In this document: positions 15,461-18,045 of the stretch, piece by piece
How positions within the stretch are numbered: position 1 is the first letter of the stretch
Layout of the letters: each line of letters starts with the position of its first letter
Position numbers and translations under genes: made by a program
The notes under the pieces: model-generated
Seen by the model: only the letters and a program-made list of their open reading frames with translations
What the model was told of the DNA's origin: nothing
The model's database searches: none
Origin: Candidatus Methanovirga meridionalis
Lineage (GTDB): Archaea > Methanobacteriota > Methanobacteria > Methanobacteriales > Methanobacteriaceae
Direction: 5' to 3'
Length of the DNA stretch: 18,045 bases
NCBI GenBank assembly: GCA_031289325.1
Contig: JAITPS010000068.1
Span: 1-18,045, forward strand

Positions 15461-15522
15461 GTATGAAAATATTTGTAATTTAAACATGAAAATGTTTGTA
15501 ATTTAAACATAATTTTTCATAC
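15461..15522. promoter_or_regulatory. 23-bp direct repeat framed by an inverted repeat, possible operator
   Basis: Two nearly identical 23-bp units (15465-15487 and 15488-15510, one base different, each ending TTTGTAATTTAAACAT) lie between GTATGAAAA (15461-15469) and its inverse TTTTCATAC (15514-15522). The array begins just downstream of the TATA box, at the expected transcription start, where a repressor could block initiation. Confidence 0.6.
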
Positions 15523-15538
15523 ACTTAATGTGCATTAA

Positions 15539-15581
15539 GATTAAAAAATAGGTATAATAGATTAAAATAATAGGTATAATA
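15539..15581. repeat. GATTAAAATAGGTATAATA tandem pair
   Basis: 15539-15559 and 15560-15581 are two units differing by a one-base indel, each ending ATAGGTATAATA. They lie downstream of the putative operator and before a T7 run (15583-15589). Confidence 0.7.
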
Positions 15582-15947
15582 CTTTTTTTATGATATTATA
15601 TTTATCTTCAATGTTGCCAACTTAAGAATTTTTGATTAAAATTTCTATCTAAAATTTTGTTTTATGTAAAATCCATTTTTAATTTCAATCCAAATTTAAA
15701 AAAATAATTTTCTTAGTTGACAGCAAGGATATTTTCTTTTTTTTGTGCATTAATTATTTTAGTATGGGGTAATAAAAGTTTTGGAATAAGTTTGTCTTTA
15801 TATTATGAGTAATTGTTATAAATAAATGTCTGGCTCTGGAGGATCTATCTCAGCTATCGGATATTTACGAATAATTGTAATAAAATAATAGACAACACCC
15901 CCCAAGAATCCATTATCCCCATATATACATACATAAATTAAAAAATA

Positions 15948-15954
15948 GAGGTGA
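15948..15954 (+). promoter_or_regulatory. Ribosome binding site of ALP3
   Basis: GAGGTGA lies 3 bases before ATG 15958 and matches the 3' end of archaeal 16S rRNA well. It decides the start of a gene whose stop is beyond the window. Confidence 0.8.
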
Positions 15955-15957
15955 ATT

Positions 15958-18045
15958 ATGAATAAAATAAATAAAATAGGCATAATAGTGGCTATTGTCT
16001 TAGTTGTTGTGAGTATAGGCTTCATTACAGCCGATGTAGGGGATGACAATTTAGGGGATGACATATATCTCGATTATTCTGGTAGTCCTGGTAATGTAGT
16101 AACTGGTGATACTTTTGATGTTTATGCTATTGGTGATGCTGAGAATTATTATGATGTTTATGGGGATTATGTGATCTTTACTGTAACTGATCCTAATGGA
16201 AATGCACGTTCTTCTGGTCATGTTCCTTTTTATAATAAGGATTATGTTATTGATGTAGCTTCTTTTGCTGGTATTCGAGCAAATATTGAAGGTAATTATA
16301 CATTGAGTGCAATTGTTTATGATCTTGATGATAATTTACTGGTTACTCCTGATTCTATTAAAATACCTGTTAAAAATAGAACTTTTGATGACTTTAATCT
16401 TTCTTATTCTCCTAGTAATGTAGTAAAAGGTGATAATATTAGTGTTAATGCTATTACTACTGATGAAGCAAAGATTGGTCCTTTTGAGGAGGATTGGGCG
16501 CAATTTATTGTAACTCTTCCTAATGGATCTTTGATGGATCCTAAGGAGCCTTTTAATAATAAGGAGGGGGATGTTTATCTTTCTACTTTACAGATTCCTA
16601 ATGCAACTATAGGTAATTATACTGTGTATGCAATTGCTACTGATTACTCGGGTAAAGTACTGGGTATTACTGATAATATTACAATATCTGTTGAGAATAG
16701 AACTTATAATTTAGTTCTTAATGGTACTACTTCTGTAGTAGAAGATGATACTATTATTGTTAATGCTACTGCTAGTAATGCTACAGGTTCTACCGATTAT
16801 GTGAACTTTACAGTAACTGATGATGATAATGGAATTGTAATTCCTTATGGTTATGTTTCTTTTGTTGATGGTGTTGCTACTTTAAATATTCCTAATGCAG
16901 CTATAGGTAATTATACTGTGAATGCAATTGCTTATGATGGCGATGATGTTGAAATTACTGGTGCTACTGCTATTCCTCTTGGAATAACTGTTGATGAGAG
17001 AGCTTATTATTTAGTTCTTAATGGTCCTCCTACTCATGTATTTGAAAATGATACTATTATTGTTAATGCTAATGCTAGTACTGATACAGGTGATGACGAT
17101 TATGTGATCTTTAATGTAACTGATCCTGATGGAACTGCAACTTCTTCTGATCCTGTTCTTTTTGATGGTCGTGTTGCTTCTTTAAATATTCCTAATGCAA
17201 TTAAAGGTAATTATACTGTGACTGCAGTTGCTTATGATGGTGATGATGATGACCCAATTATTAATGCTACTGCTACTCCTTTTCCTTTTATAATAACTGT
17301 TTATGAGAAAGCTTATGATTTAACTCTTACTGGTCCTCTTACTGCAGTAAAAGGTGATACTATTACTGTTAATGCTACTGCTAATATTACTCCAGATGAT
17401 GGCGATTATGTGATCTTTAATGTAACTGCTCCTAATGGAACTGCAACTTTTTCTGATCATGTTCTTTTTGATGGTAGTGTTGCTTCTTTAAATATTCATG
17501 CAACTACAGGTACTTATATTGTGACTGCAGTTGGTTATGATGGTGATAATGATAACCCAATTGCTAATGCTGCTCAGCCTTTTACAATAACTGTTGATGA
17601 GAGAGCTTATGATTTAGTTCTTAATGGTACTACTTCTGTAGTAGAAGGTGATACTATTATTGTTAATGCTACTGCTAGTACTGATCCAGGTGATGGCAAT
17701 TATGTGATCTTTAGTGTAACTGGTCCTGATGGAGTAAATACTCCTTATAATGGGTCTTTTGCTGGTCGTGTTGCTATTTTAAATATTCCTAATGCAACTA
17801 CAGGTACTTATACTGTGACTGCAGGTGCTTATGATGGTGATGACCCAATTTATAATTCTAATACTGGTCCTTTTACAATAACTGTTAATGAGAGAGCTTA
17901 TGATTTAGTTCTTAATGGTACTACTTCTGTAGTAGAAGGTGATACTATTATTGTTAATGCTACTGCTAGTACTGATCCAGGTGGTGACGATTATGTGATC
18001 TTTAATGTAATTGGTCCTGATGGAGTAAATACTCCTTATAATAGG
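15958..18045 (+). CDS. Adhesin-like surface protein ALP3 with tandem Ig-like repeats, 3' end outside the window
   Basis: The frame is open from ATG 15958 to the last base (696 codons), so the protein continues beyond the window. Residues 1-25 are a signal peptide (NKINK, then IGIIVAIVLVVVSIGFITA). The rest is seven Ig-like units of about 97-107 residues. Six start at 16378, 16699, 16999, 17308, 17602 and 17893, after a more divergent first unit from about 16060. A typical unit reads RAYDLVLNGTTSVVEGDTII, then VNATAS, DYVIFNVT(D/G)PDG, LNIPNATTGTYTVTA, YDGDD and FTITV. Later units are increasingly alike; the last two are nearly identical at DNA level. No beta-helix is seen, unlike ALP1 and ALP2. 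Expected on the cell surface as a long stalk-like protein. Whether it ends in the LKNTG-type anchor cannot be seen. Confidence 0.85.
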   Translation, partial: MNKINKIGIIVAIVLVVVSIGFITADVGDDNLGDDIYLDYSGSPGNVVTGDTFDVYAIGDAENYYDVYGDYVIFTVTDPNGNARSSGHVPFYNKDYVIDVASFAGIRANIEGNYTLSAIVYDLDDNLLVTPDSIKIPVKNRTFDDFNLSYSPSNVVKGDNISVNAITTDEAKIGPFEEDWAQFIVTLPNGSLMDPKEPFNNKEGDVYLSTLQIPNATIGNYTVYAIATDYSGKVLGITDNITISVENRTYNLVLNGTTSVVEDDTIIVNATASNATGSTDYVNFTVTDDDNGIVIPYGYVSFVDGVATLNIPNAAIGNYTVNAIAYDGDDVEITGATAIPLGITVDERAYYLVLNGPPTHVFENDTIIVNANASTDTGDDDYVIFNVTDPDGTATSSDPVLFDGRVASLNIPNAIKGNYTVTAVAYDGDDDDPIINATATPFPFIITVYEKAYDLTLTGPLTAVKGDTITVNATANITPDDGDYVIFNVTAPNGTATFSDHVLFDGSVASLNIHATTGTYIVTAVGYDGDNDNPIANAAQPFTITVDERAYDLVLNGTTSVVEGDTIIVNATASTDPGDGNYVIFSVTGPDGVNTPYNGSFAGRVAILNIPNATTGTYTVTAGAYDGDDPIYNSNTGPFTITVNERAYDLVLNGTTSVVEGDTIIVNATASTDPGGDDYVIFNVIGPDGVNTPYNR

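Larger units (their letters stand above)
14905..15957. other. Gene-free region between cofD and ALP3
   Basis: No convincing coding frame on either strand. It contains 30-bp repeats, a G12 tract, a strong TATA box, two direct-repeat pairs and locally GC-richer patches (15823-15860; C6 at 15898-15903), listed separately where distinct. A 20-codon frame at 15826-15888 has no ribosome site. Confidence 0.6.

Noticed and set aside
15826..15888. 20-codon frame (MSGSGGSISAIG...) in the ALP3 leader as a leader peptide
   Set aside because: It is preceded directly by a stop codon and has no ribosome site; too short to support.

Overview
This window looks like chromosomal DNA from a pseudomurein-walled methanogenic archaeon of the Methanobacteriaceae, most likely Methanobrevibacter or a close relative. 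The evidence is the very low GC content, the coenzyme F420 genes cofE and cofD, a sortase with a C-terminal membrane bundle, three adhesin-like surface proteins (ALPs) made of beta-helix, DUF11 and Ig-like modules, and archaeal signals (TTTAAATA/TTTATATA boxes, GGAG or AGGTGA ribosome sites, oligo-T terminators). The genus assignment is an inference; no rRNA gene or tRNA was seen.

Layout: (1) 1-699 holds the broken 3' part of an Rpn-family (PD-(D/E)XK) nuclease/transposase gene, frameshifted at a T run, with a repetitive charged tail that has its own ribosome site and start. (2) 700-1856 is gene-free and carries dispersed repeats and small hairpins. (3) 1857-2435 is a sortase without the usual N-terminal anchor. 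(4) 2813-3808 is a secreted papain/C39-like cysteine peptidase. (5) 3809-5170 is a long gene-free stretch with a repeat element bounded by inverted ends, a 7-copy ~24-bp array, a 15-copy 20-bp array, a TATA box and a leader with palindromes. (6) 5171-8317 (ALP1) and 8754-12431 (ALP2) are large surface proteins whose 3' ends and downstream DNA are duplicated at a constant offset of 4114 bp. (7) 12432-13200 holds more duplicated AT-rich repeats. (8) 13201-14904 is the cofE-cofD pair, the only housekeeping genes here. (9) 14905-15957 is gene-free, with 30-bp repeats, a G12 tract, a strong TATA box and two sets of direct repeats. (10) 15958 to the window end is a third ALP with tandem Ig-like repeats and no stop in the window.

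Taken together, most of the window is a surface-display neighbourhood. A sortase-like transpeptidase lies beside ALPs that end in an LxxTG-like motif, a hydrophobic stretch and an RKRK tail, and beside a secreted cysteine peptidase whose N-terminal module resembles the one at the start of ALP2. The shared 5' modules, shared 3' modules and repeated intergenic DNA suggest that surface genes are reshuffled here by recombination between repeats. cofD and cofE act in consecutive steps of F420 synthesis and are unrelated to the surface genes.
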